Assembly: GCA_023415895.1 (NCBI GenBank)
Contig: JAEZJA010000221.1
Coordinates: 1-9,832, forward strand
Source of the DNA: Bacillota bacterium
Lineage (GTDB): Bacteria; Bacillota; Clostridia; Oscillospirales; Acutalibacteraceae
Direction: 5' to 3'
Length of the DNA: 9,832 nt
Made by a program: the position numbers and the translations under genes. This document shows positions 1 through 6,440 of this stretch, piece by piece (within the stretch, counting starts at the first letter, position 1; the number at the start of each line of letters is the position of its first letter). The notes under the pieces were generated by a model. The model saw only the letters and a program-made list of their open reading frames with translations. It did not search any database and had not been told where the DNA came from.

Positions 1-1575
1 CGCGCCTTTGTCAGCGAGGAATACTGGACGATTGATGCCCAGCTGTGCACCCAAGAGGGCGGCCGGGCCTTTGCCGCTCGCTTCAGCGGCACCCAAAAGG
101 GCAAGATCAAAATTTCCGATAAAGAGACGGCCGACCGCATTCTCGAGGAGCTGAGACAATCGGCTTTCAGCGTGTCCACTGTTAAGAAAGGTGTACGTAA
201 CTTATCACCAGCGCCACCTTTCATTACGTCTACCATGCAGCAGGAAGCCAGCCGCAAGCTGGGCTTTTCTGCCCGCCGCGCGATGAAGGTGGCGCAGGAG
301 CTGTATGAAGGCGTTGAGGTTGAGGGCATGGGCGCGGTCGGTTTGATCACCTATATGCGTACCGACTCTCTGCGCATTTCCGACGACGCGCGCAAGGAAG
401 GCACCGATCTTATCCGTGAACGGTACGGTGCGCAGTATCTGCCCGAAAAACCGCGCGTGTACAAATCGCGCGCCTCGGCGCAGGATGCGCATGAGGCCAT
501 CCGACCTTCCATGCCCTCGCTGACACCCGACCGCGTCAAGAATTCACTCAGTCCCGACCAGTTCAAGCTGTACAAGCTCATCTGGGATCGCTTTGTGGCA
601 AGCCTCATGGCCAACTGTGTGCAGGATACCTGCCAAATGACCATTGCGGCGGGCGACTATGTATTCAAGGCTTCGGGCTACACCGTCCGTTTTGACGGCT
701 ACACGGTGCTGTATGTCGAAGGCAAGGATGAGGAGGGCGAAACCGACGGGCCGCTGCCCATTCTGGATGAGGGACAGGCGCTGCTTCAGCAGGAACTCAA
801 GGGTAACCAGCACTTTACGCAGCCCCCCGCACGCTACACCGAAGCGACGCTGATTAAAGCGCTCGAGGAAAACGGCATCGGCCGTCCGTCCACCTATGCG
901 CCGACCATTTCCACCATCATGACGCGCGAATACATCGAGCGGGAGGGCAAGGCACTCAAACCTACGGCATTGGGCGAGATCACGACCAAGCTGATGGAGG
1001 AGCTCTTCCCCGAAATCGTGGATGTGGAGTTCACCGCCACGATGGAGCATTCGCTCGACGATGTGGATTCGGGAAAATCCGATTGGGTGGAAACGCTGGA
1101 TCAATTCTATCAGGGCTTTTCCCAAACGCTGGCCGCTGCCGAGGAAAAATCCTCGGGTGAACGCATAGAGCTTCCCGTAGAGGAAAGCGACGTTGAGTGC
1201 GAGCTGTGCGGACGAAAAATGATTGTCAAAAGCGGTCGCTACGGCAAGTTTCTGGCCTGCCCCGGCTATCCCGAATGCAAGAACACCAAAAGGATTATCA
1301 AGGAAACGGGCGGCATCTGTCCCAAGTGCGGAGGAGCCATCGTGGCCAAGAAATCCAAGAAAAACCGGGTATTCTATGGCTGCTCCAATTATCCCAACTG
1401 CGATTTCGTGACATGGAATGAGCCGACGAGTGAGGTTTGCCCCCATTGCGGCAAGACCATGTTTAAAAAGAAGGGCAAGGCAGGTGGCGTGTTCTGTATG
1501 ACCGAGGGCTGTTCAGAGGCGGCCGGCGGTTCGAAGCAGGGCAAAGCCGCACAGTCCAAGCCCGATCAGGAATAG
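1..1575 (+). CDS. topA: DNA topoisomerase I (type IA), C-terminal part, 5' end outside window
   Basis: Type IA topoisomerase that relaxes negatively supercoiled DNA by a transient 5'-phosphotyrosine break. The frame is open from base 1, so the N-terminal Toprim domain lies outside the window; 524 codons are visible. The active-site motif ITYMRTDS is present, with the catalytic Tyr at bases 352-354 (codon 118 of the visible part). Upstream is the conserved PPFITSTMQQEASRKLGFS segment, and downstream are DAHEAIRPS and the GIGRPSTYAPTIS motif. The C-terminus carries three four-cysteine zinc ribbons: Cys codons at 1198, 1207, 1258, 1276; at 1318, 1327, 1381, 1399; and at 1438, 1447, 1495, 1510. 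The tail is a short Lys/Gly/Ser-rich stretch. A GTG at 172 could pass as a start, but conserved topoisomerase sequence continues upstream of it, so it is internal. The TAG stop lies 13 bases before the preferred trmFO start, which suggests co-transcription. Confidence 0.97.
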   Translation, partial: RAFVSEEYWTIDAQLCTQEGGRAFAARFSGTQKGKIKISDKETADRILEELRQSAFSVSTVKKGVRNLSPAPPFITSTMQQEASRKLGFSARRAMKVAQELYEGVEVEGMGAVGLITYMRTDSLRISDDARKEGTDLIRERYGAQYLPEKPRVYKSRASAQDAHEAIRPSMPSLTPDRVKNSLSPDQFKLYKLIWDRFVASLMANCVQDTCQMTIAAGDYVFKASGYTVRFDGYTVLYVEGKDEEGETDGPLPILDEGQALLQQELKGNQHFTQPPARYTEATLIKALEENGIGRPSTYAPTISTIMTREYIEREGKALKPTALGEITTKLMEELFPEIVDVEFTATMEHSLDDVDSGKSDWVETLDQFYQGFSQTLAAAEEKSSGERIELPVEESDVECELCGRKMIVKSGRYGKFLACPGYPECKNTKRIIKETGGICPKCGGAIVAKKSKKNRVFYGCSNYPNCDFVTWNEPTSEVCPHCGKTMFKKKGKAGGVFCMTEGCSEAAGGSKQGKAAQSKPDQE

Positions 1576-1580
1576 AAGGA
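1574..1580 (+). promoter_or_regulatory. Shine-Dalgarno AGAAGGA deciding the trmFO start
   Basis: AGAAGGA ends at base 1580, eight bases before ATG 1589. It overlaps the earlier in-frame ATG at 1580, so it could not serve that codon. The site also overlaps the end of the topA stop codon. Confidence 0.7.
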
Positions 1581-1588
1581 TGAAGTGC

Positions 1589-2920
1589 ATGACTACACTC
1601 ACCGTGGTGGGTGCCGGTCTGGCGGGCTGTGAAGCCGCCTGGGCGGCCGCCCAGCTGGGCGAAAACGTGACGCTGGTGGAAATGAAGCCCCACAAATTCA
1701 CCCCCTCCCACCATCATTCCGGTTTCGCCGAGCTGGTTTGCTCGAATTCGCTCAAGGCACAGCGGCTCGAAAGCGCCGCTGGTCTTTTCAAAGAGGAAAT
1801 GCGCCGTCTGGGATCGGTCTGCATGCAGGCGGCTGCCGAGTGCGCCGTTCCTGCGGGCGGTGCGCTGGCGGTCGATCGCGAGTTGTTTTCCGCCGCCGTC
1901 ACGGCGCGCATCACCTCCCATCCGCGCATTACCGTGGAGCACCGCGAGATTACCCGGCTCGACGAGCTGGAAGGCACGACGGTGATTGCGACCGGGCCGC
2001 TGACCGCCGAGCCCTTTGCCCAACAGCTGCGGGAATTGTGCGGCGGCGCACTGAGCTTTTATGATGCGGCTGCCCCGATTGTGGCGGCCGACAGCGTGGA
2101 CAGGGAGCTGTCCTTCGCAGCCTCGCGCTATGACCGCGGGGAGGGGGAGGAGGGCGACTATCTCAATTGTCCGCTCAATAAAGAGGAATACGAGCGCTTT
2201 CACGAGGCGCTGATCACGGCCGAAACCGCGCCGCTGCATGACTTTGACTTGCCTTCGCACGGCCCGGCTGTTTATGAAGGCTGTATGCCCATCGAGGTAC
2301 TGGCCAAGCGGGGCACCGATGCCATCCGCTTCGGCCCCATGAAGCCGGTGGGATTACGCGACCCGCGTACGGGTCACCGACCCTGGGCGGTGCTCCAGCT
2401 TCGCAAGGAGAATGCCGAGGGCACCATGCTCAATCTCGTCGGCTTTCAGACCAACCTCAAATTCGGTGAGCAAAAACGGGTGTTTGGTCTCATTCCAGCA
2501 CTGCACGATGCCGAATTTCTGCGGTATGGTGTGATGCACCGCAACACCTTCCTGGATTCTCCCCGTCTGCTTACCCCCGCTTACGCTTTTCGCAGCCGTC
2601 CCGGCCTATACTTTGCCGGACAGATGACGGGCGTGGAGGGATACATGGAATCGGCCTCGTCAGGCATACTGGCGGGCATCAACGCGGTACGTGAGCTGCG
2701 TGGTCAGGCTCCTCTGGTGCTGCCGCGCGATACGATGATGGGGGCACTGGCCGGGTATATCAGTGATCCGAATGTCCGTGATTTTCAGCCTATGGGTGCC
2801 AACTTCGGCGTACTGCCTCCACTGGAGGAACCTATCCGGGACAAGCGCCTGCGCTATGCGGCCTTGTCGCAGCGGGCGCTCGACAGTCTGGATCGAGCGA
2901 TACAGCAACAACACGAATAA
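1589..2920 (+). CDS. trmFO: TrmFO, methylenetetrahydrofolate- and FAD-dependent tRNA (uracil-54-C5)-methyltransferase
   Basis: Makes 5-methyluridine at position 54 of the tRNA T-loop, using 5,10-methylenetetrahydrofolate as carbon source and reduced FAD as reductant; cytosolic. The N-terminus has the dinucleotide-binding motif VVGAGLAGCEAA (residues 6-17), followed by the family blocks FAELVCSNSLK and DYLNCPLNKEEY, GCMPIEVLA and GQMTGVEGYMESASSG, the last being the second FAD-contacting region. By family knowledge the two functional cysteines (Cys53 and Cys226 in the Bacillus enzyme) correspond to Cys51 and Cys232 here. Length is 443 residues, normal for the family. An in-frame ATG at 1580 would add MKC, but the Shine-Dalgarno sequence overlaps it and is well spaced for 1589. 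trmFO just downstream of topA is a common Bacillota order. The start is the only uncertain point. Confidence 0.96.
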   Translation: MTTLTVVGAGLAGCEAAWAAAQLGENVTLVEMKPHKFTPSHHHSGFAELVCSNSLKAQRLESAAGLFKEEMRRLGSVCMQAAAECAVPAGGALAVDRELFSAAVTARITSHPRITVEHREITRLDELEGTTVIATGPLTAEPFAQQLRELCGGALSFYDAAAPIVAADSVDRELSFAASRYDRGEGEEGDYLNCPLNKEEYERFHEALITAETAPLHDFDLPSHGPAVYEGCMPIEVLAKRGTDAIRFGPMKPVGLRDPRTGHRPWAVLQLRKENAEGTMLNLVGFQTNLKFGEQKRVFGLIPALHDAEFLRYGVMHRNTFLDSPRLLTPAYAFRSRPGLYFAGQMTGVEGYMESASSGILAGINAVRELRGQAPLVLPRDTMMGALAGYISDPNVRDFQPMGANFGVLPPLEEPIRDKRLRYAALSQRALDSLDRAIQQQHE

Positions 2921-2944
2921 GTCAGAAAGGTCGGGTGTGATCGT

Positions 2945-3979
2945 ATGCGTATTATTGTGGATGCTTTCGGCGGGGACAACGCGCCACTCGAGATTATCAA
3001 GGGAGCGGCATTGGCTGTCGCTGAGTATGGCAGCACGGGACTGGATGTTCTGCTGACCGGCCGGGAAGCCGAGATTCGCCGCGTGGCCGCCCAAAACGGC
3101 ATTTCTCTTGATGGGATTGCCATTGCCAATGCAGACGATGTCATTTCTATGGAGGATGAGCCGCGCAGCATCCTCAAGGAACATAAGGGCTGCTCCATGG
3201 CGGAGGGACTGCGCCGTCTTGCGGCGGGCGAGGGCGATGCTTTCGTTTCAGCCGGGAGTACGGGCGCGCTCATTATGGGGGCGACCTTTATCGTCAAGCG
3301 TATTAAGGGTGTGTCCCGCCCGGCGCTGGCCCCTCTGCTGCCCGGCAGCCGCAAGCCCTTTATGCTGATCGATTCGGGCGCCAATGTCGACTGCCGACCC
3401 GAAATGTTGTTGCAGTTTGCCCATATGGGCAGCATTTATATGACCAACGTGCTGGGTGACGGCCAACCGGCGACGGTGGGGCTGGTCAATGTCGGCACCG
3501 AGGACACCAAGGGCGGCGAGCTGCAGCTGGCGGCCTATGCCCTGCTTAAGAAGAGCGGGCTCAATTTCGTGGGCAACGTGGAGGCACGCGAGATTCCCCA
3601 CAACGCCGCTGATGTCATCGTTGCCGACGGCTTTACGGGAAACGTCATTCTCAAGCTGATGGAGGGCGTGGCGGATACCTTTATGAAGAGCATCAAGGGC
3701 ATCTTTATGACCAATGCGCGTACCAAGCTCGCGGCGCTTATGGTCAAGCCTTATCTCAAGGGCTTTAAAAAACAGATGGATACGTCCGAATATGGCGGGG
3801 CTCCGCTGCTTGGTGTGAGCAAGCCGGTCATCAAGACCCACGGCAATGCCAAGGCGGATTCGGTGAAAAACGCCATCCGGGTGGCAGCGGAGTTTGCGCG
3901 CAAGGACGTCATCGACCAAATTGCCGCGGCTGTTCAACAGGATGCGGCGCAACCAAGCGATAATTCAAGCGATAATTAA
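2945..3979 (+). CDS. plsX: PlsX, acyl-ACP:phosphate acyltransferase
   Basis: Converts acyl-ACP and phosphate to acyl-phosphate, the donor used by the membrane enzyme PlsY in the first step of phosphatidate synthesis; PlsX is a peripheral membrane protein. The start MRIIVDAFGGDNAP matches the family N-terminus (usually DAMGGDNAP; Phe replaces Met here). Other family blocks are FVSAGSTGALIMGA, LIDSGANVDC, DGFTGNVILKLMEG and YGGAPLLGVSKPVIKTHG. Length of 344 residues is normal. The gene starts 24 bases after trmFO; no upstream in-frame start exists in the gap, and a GGGTG at 2933-2937 or the more distant AAAGG at 2926-2930 may act as a weak ribosome site. The last codons carry a perfect 12-bp duplication giving a SDNSSDN tail. 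An ACP-like gene follows in the position where acpP often sits, which suits PlsX using acyl-ACP. Confidence 0.97.
   Translation: MRIIVDAFGGDNAPLEIIKGAALAVAEYGSTGLDVLLTGREAEIRRVAAQNGISLDGIAIANADDVISMEDEPRSILKEHKGCSMAEGLRRLAAGEGDAFVSAGSTGALIMGATFIVKRIKGVSRPALAPLLPGSRKPFMLIDSGANVDCRPEMLLQFAHMGSIYMTNVLGDGQPATVGLVNVGTEDTKGGELQLAAYALLKKSGLNFVGNVEAREIPHNAADVIVADGFTGNVILKLMEGVADTFMKSIKGIFMTNARTKLAALMVKPYLKGFKKQMDTSEYGGAPLLGVSKPVIKTHGNAKADSVKNAIRVAAEFARKDVIDQIAAAVQQDAAQPSDNSSDN
3954..3977 (+). repeat. Two perfect tandem copies of a 12-bp unit at the plsX 3' end
   Basis: CAAGCGATAATT occurs at 3954-3965 and again at 3966-3977. In the plsX frame this gives a repeated Ser-Asp-Asn at the C-terminus, and the final T of the second copy is the first base of the TAA stop. 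Twelve bases is four codons, so gain or loss of a unit would keep the frame. It looks like a slipped-strand duplication. Confidence 0.9.
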
Positions 3980-3980
3980 A

Positions 3981-4020
3981 ATAGACAAATAGATAAATAG
4001 ATAAATAGATCAATAGACAA
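3981..4020 (+). repeat. Five tandem 8-bp AT-rich units between plsX and the ACP-like gene
   Basis: Reading in steps of eight from 3981 gives ATAGACAA, ATAGATAA, ATAGATAA, ATAGATCA and ATAGACAA, all fitting ATAGAYMA. The array fills most of the 57-base gap, beginning one base after the plsX stop and ending 16 bases before the next ATG. It is strongly AT-rich against GC-rich surroundings. It lies in untranslated sequence, so copy-number change would alter spacing only, not a reading frame. No dyad symmetry is seen, so it is not a terminator. Confidence 0.9.
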
Positions 4021-4036
4021 AGGCAGAGATCAGTGC

Positions 4037-4288
4037 ATGGTATTCGAATTTCTTAAACAAATGCTTGTTGAGCGCTATGCGTGCGAGGAAGAAGCGGTCG
4101 AGCTGGCCAGCACACTGGACGACTTAAATCTCGTGCCGCATGAGTGGTACGAGCTGACGTTTTTGCTCTCAGAGCGCTTCGGTGTGCCGATTTCGGACGA
4201 AGAAACGGACGCCTTTGAAACAGTCGAGGACATGGTGGCCTGTGTGGAGGATCAACTCTATCAGGTCCCCTGCCCGGAGGAGGGATGA
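4037..4288 (+). CDS. Acyl-carrier-protein-like small acidic protein lacking the usual attachment serine
   Basis: An 83-residue, strongly acidic protein in the position between plsX and rnc where acpP is often found. By eye it aligns with acyl carrier protein over nearly its full length: helix I LKQMLVERYACEEEAVELA, then LDDLNLVPHEWYEL against E. coli FEDLGADSLDTVEL, then LLSERFGVPISDEETDAFETVEDMVACVED against the helix II-IV region. In this ungapped central alignment the Asp-Ser-Leu carrying 4'-phosphopantetheine becomes Val33-Pro34-His35, and no nearby serine replaces it. It may therefore be a non-carrier ACP paralogue, perhaps a structural or regulatory partner of PlsX or RNase III; that role is inference. 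The ribosome site is weak (AAAGG at 4019-4023, 13 bases from ATG). The stop overlaps a possible rnc ATG as ATGA. The ACP-fold assignment is moderately firm, the function unknown. Confidence 0.75.
   Translation: MVFEFLKQMLVERYACEEEAVELASTLDDLNLVPHEWYELTFLLSERFGVPISDEETDAFETVEDMVACVEDQLYQVPCPEEG
4276..4284 (+). promoter_or_regulatory. Strong Shine-Dalgarno GGAGGAGGG for rnc
   Basis: GGAGGAGGG lies inside the last codons of the ACP-like gene. Its AGGAGG core (4278-4283) is 10 bases from ATG 4294 but only one base from ATG 4285, so it favours 4294. The GGAGG at 4276-4280 gives a four-base spacing to 4285, so that start is not excluded. Confidence 0.7.
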
Positions 4289-4293
4289 CCAAT

Positions 4294-4986
4294 ATGGATG
4301 CAATCAATTTGTTTATGGACAAGCTGGGGTATACCTTCCGTGACCCTTCGCTGCTGCAGACGGCGCTGACCCATTCCTCCTATGCCAACGAACGCCGCAA
4401 GCCCGAACCGTACAACGAGCGTCTGGAATTTCTCGGCGATTCGGTGCTGGGGCTGGTGACGGCGGTTTATCTCTTTCGCAAGACCGACGCTCCCGAGGGA
4501 GAGCTGACCAAATTACGTGCGGCGCTGGTCTGTGAAAAGGCATTATATTCCTATGCGACGCAGCTGGGGTTGGGCAATTATCTGCTGTTGGGCAAGGGCG
4601 AGCAGCGCAGCGGCGGCGCGACACGGCCGTCCATTCTGGCCGATGCCTTCGAAGCGGTGACGGCCGCGATATATCTGGACGGCGGCATGGAGTGCGCACG
4701 TACCTTTCTGCTGCCCTTTCTCGAGACCGAGCTGTCCAATCACCGCCGCCTGCATTTTAAAGATTACAAAACCACTCTCCAGGAGATCATCCAGCAAAAC
4801 CCCGAAGAGGCGCTGGATTATGTCCTGACGGGTGAGTCGGGGCCTGACCACGACAAGGTGTTTATGGTCGAGGTTCACCTCAATTCCAACGTGATCGGTA
4901 CGGGTCACGGGCGCAGCAAGAAGGAAGCTGAGCAGCAGGCGGCGCGTGAGGCTCTCAAGCTGATGGGCTATGATAAACTCAGCTGA
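4294..4986 (+). CDS. rnc: Ribonuclease III
   Basis: Double-strand-specific endoribonuclease that processes rRNA precursors and other structured RNAs; acts as a homodimer with Mg2+. The signature NERLEFLGDSVL is intact. Counted from ATG 4285, the acidic residues matching E. coli Glu38, Glu41, Asp45, Asp114 and Glu117 are Glu45, Glu48, Asp52, Asp120 and Glu123 (subtract 3 from ATG 4294), so the enzyme should be active. The catalytic domain covers about residues 5-150. The C-terminal dsRNA-binding domain begins near DYKTTLQEIIQQ and ends with the basic RSKKEAEQQAAREAL helix. Length of 230-233 residues is typical. ATG 4294 is preferred on ribosome-site spacing; ATG 4285 would overlap the upstream stop by four bases and give translational coupling. 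rnc followed at a short distance by smc is common in Bacillota; here three genes intervene. Confidence 0.97.
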   Translation: MDAINLFMDKLGYTFRDPSLLQTALTHSSYANERRKPEPYNERLEFLGDSVLGLVTAVYLFRKTDAPEGELTKLRAALVCEKALYSYATQLGLGNYLLLGKGEQRSGGATRPSILADAFEAVTAAIYLDGGMECARTFLLPFLETELSNHRRLHFKDYKTTLQEIIQQNPEEALDYVLTGESGPDHDKVFMVEVHLNSNVIGTGHGRSKKEAEQQAAREALKLMGYDKLS

Positions 4987-4989
4987 AAC

Positions 4990-4997
4990 GGGAGGGG
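4990..4997 (+). promoter_or_regulatory. Shine-Dalgarno GGGAGGGG deciding a GTG start
   Basis: GGGAGGGG sits in the gap after rnc, five bases before GTG 5003. It lies downstream of the alternative ATG at 4970, which has no comparable site and would overlap rnc by 17 bases. Confidence 0.7.
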
Positions 4998-5002
4998 CGA
5001 GT

Positions 5003-6049
5003 GTGTGCAGACAAAAGCATGCCAACGTGGCCATTTTTGTGCCGCATGCCGGTTGTCCCCATCAATGCAGCTTTTGTAATCAGCGTGCCATTTCGGGGGC
5101 AAGTCGCCAGCCCGAGGCGCAGGATGTGCGGGATGCCTGTGAGACGGCACTGCGCACCATGCGCGTCGATGCGGCACAATCCGAAATTGCCTTTTTCGGC
5201 GGCAGTTTCACGGCCATTGACCGCAGGGTCATGTGCTCGCTGCTGGACGCGGCGGCACCGTATGTGAAGGCAGGCCGCTTCAAGGGCATCCGCGTGTCCA
5301 CCCGCCCCGATGCGGTGGACGGCGAGGTTTTGTCGCTGTTGCGCCACTATGGCGTGTCGGCCGTCGAGCTGGGCGCACAGTCCATGGACGATGCCGTTCT
5401 CGCGGCCAATGGACGGGGCCATACCGCCGCCGATGTTGAGCGTGCCAGCACCGCCATACACGAGGCGGGGTTGGAGCTGGGGCTGCAGATGATGACAGGC
5501 CTGTACGCCAGCAGCGACGAGCAGGACGAGGCCACCGCCCGCCGCCTTGCCGCGCTAAAGCCCCGCACCATGCGCCTATATCCTACCATCGTGATGGAGC
5601 ATACGGCGCTGGCCGCGTATTATCGTGAGGGGTGCTATACGCCTCCCACGCTCGAGCAGGCCGTGACGCTATGTACGCGTCTGCTGACCTTTTTTGAAGA
5701 AGAACAGGGGATCCCCGTGATCCGGTTGGGACTGCATGCGGGACAGGAGATGCAGCAGGGAAGGCTGGCCGGACCATGGCATCCCGCCTTTCGCGAATTG
5801 TGCGAGGGCGAGCGGTTGTATGAACGCACACTGACGGCTTTGCGTGCTCAGCTGCCCCAAGGGGGCGTGGTCACCATTCAGATTGCTCCTGCGTTCGTTT
5901 CCCGCATGATCGGCCACAAGCGCCGCAATGTACAACGCTTTGACCAGGCCGGGTATACGGTGACGGTACAAAGTGATCCGACCCTTGCACCGGGAAACTT
6001 TCATATATTGAAGAATTTACAACTGTCCGGCATGGAAAGGCTTGATTAA
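5003..6049 (+). CDS. Elp3-like radical SAM protein without acetyltransferase domain
   Basis: Radical SAM enzyme with the [4Fe-4S] cluster motif in AGCPHQCSFCNQR (Cys18, Cys22, Cys25 counted from GTG 5003; spacing Cx3Cx2C). Further family blocks are AFFGGSFTAID, STRPDAVD, VELGAQSMDDAVLAANGRGHT and RLYPTIVMEHTALAAYY, all resembling the radical SAM half of Elp3 (COG1243-like). Length is 348 residues. The C-terminal GNAT acetyltransferase domain of true Elp3 is absent, so a tRNA wobble-uridine carboxymethyl role cannot be assumed and the substrate is unknown. The GTG start is chosen because of the strong GGGAGGGG before it and because the protein then begins shortly ahead of NVAIFVPHAGCP, as I recall for clostridial relatives. 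The neighbourhood between rnc and smc is typical for this family in Clostridia. The next gene starts four bases after the stop. Confidence 0.88.
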   Translation: MCRQKHANVAIFVPHAGCPHQCSFCNQRAISGASRQPEAQDVRDACETALRTMRVDAAQSEIAFFGGSFTAIDRRVMCSLLDAAAPYVKAGRFKGIRVSTRPDAVDGEVLSLLRHYGVSAVELGAQSMDDAVLAANGRGHTAADVERASTAIHEAGLELGLQMMTGLYASSDEQDEATARRLAALKPRTMRLYPTIVMEHTALAAYYREGCYTPPTLEQAVTLCTRLLTFFEEEQGIPVIRLGLHAGQEMQQGRLAGPWHPAFRELCEGERLYERTLTALRAQLPQGGVVTIQIAPAFVSRMIGHKRRNVQRFDQAGYTVTVQSDPTLAPGNFHILKNLQLSGMERLD

Positions 6050-6053
6050 CCGC

Positions 6054-6440
6054 ATGAAAATTCTCTGGCAAATCGGTTTGCTGTTTGGTATTTGTCTGGT
6101 CGGGGAGGCCGTGGCACTGGTGCTGCCCTTTGCCTTTCCCGCCAGCGTGATCAGTATGATCCTGCTTCTCATCCTACTGCTGACAAAGCGTGTGAAGCCT
6201 CACCAGATCAAGGAAGAATCCGATTTTCTCCTTCAGAATATGTCCATCATGTTTTTGCCTGCGGGCGTGGGTGTGATGGAGGTCTTTCAGGAGATCAAAA
6301 GCAGCGTGCTCCCCTTGTTTTTTATCTGCATCATCACGACCGTGCTGACCTTTGGGGTGACTTCGCTGACTGTAGCGGGCGTGATCAAGCTGCAGGACAA
6401 GTGGCTTGCGCGACGCAGTTCCAAGGAGAAAAAAGAATGA
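6054..6440 (+). CDS. lrgA: LrgA/CidA family holin-like membrane protein
   Basis: Small integral membrane protein of the LrgA/CidA family, partner of LrgB. Family members have been described as holin/antiholin-like regulators of murein hydrolase activity, and related pairs (B. subtilis PftAB, S. mutans LrgAB) as pyruvate facilitators; which applies here cannot be told from sequence. The 128 residues contain about four hydrophobic segments (roughly 5-24, 27-44, 60-79 and 85-112), the family-like FLPAGVGVMEVF near residue 68, and a basic tail ending RRSSKEKKE. ATG 6054 is preferred; an in-frame TTG at 6042 lies one base after GGAAAGG (6034-6040), too close, while ATG 6054 is 13 bases away, which is long. 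The gene starts four bases after the radical SAM stop and overlaps lrgB by four bases, so it is probably co-translated with both. Confidence 0.9.
   Translation: MKILWQIGLLFGICLVGEAVALVLPFAFPASVISMILLLILLLTKRVKPHQIKEESDFLLQNMSIMFLPAGVGVMEVFQEIKSSVLPLFFICIITTVLTFGVTSLTVAGVIKLQDKWLARRSSKEKKE

Noticed and set aside
172..174. GTG as start of a complete topA
   Set aside because: Conserved type IA topoisomerase sequence continues upstream to base 1 in the same frame, so the gene is simply cut by the window edge.
544..1446. A 300-codon open frame on the minus strand opposite topA
   Set aside because: It lies opposite conserved topoisomerase motifs including the zinc ribbons. No ribosome site or recognisable domain was seen.
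1463..2260. A 265-codon minus-strand frame across the topA-trmFO junction
   Set aside because: It covers conserved TrmFO coding sequence on the other strand and has no recognisable product; a shadow frame.
3981..4020. Octamer array as a CRISPR array or intrinsic terminator
   Set aside because: Units are 8 bp with no spacers, there is no dyad symmetry, and no cas genes are present.
6092..6436. N-terminal extension of the lrgB frame into lrgA
   Set aside because: It reads lrgA in another frame, is not hydrophobic and has no conserved LrgB sequence. AAGGAG and ATGA coupling put the real start at 6437.
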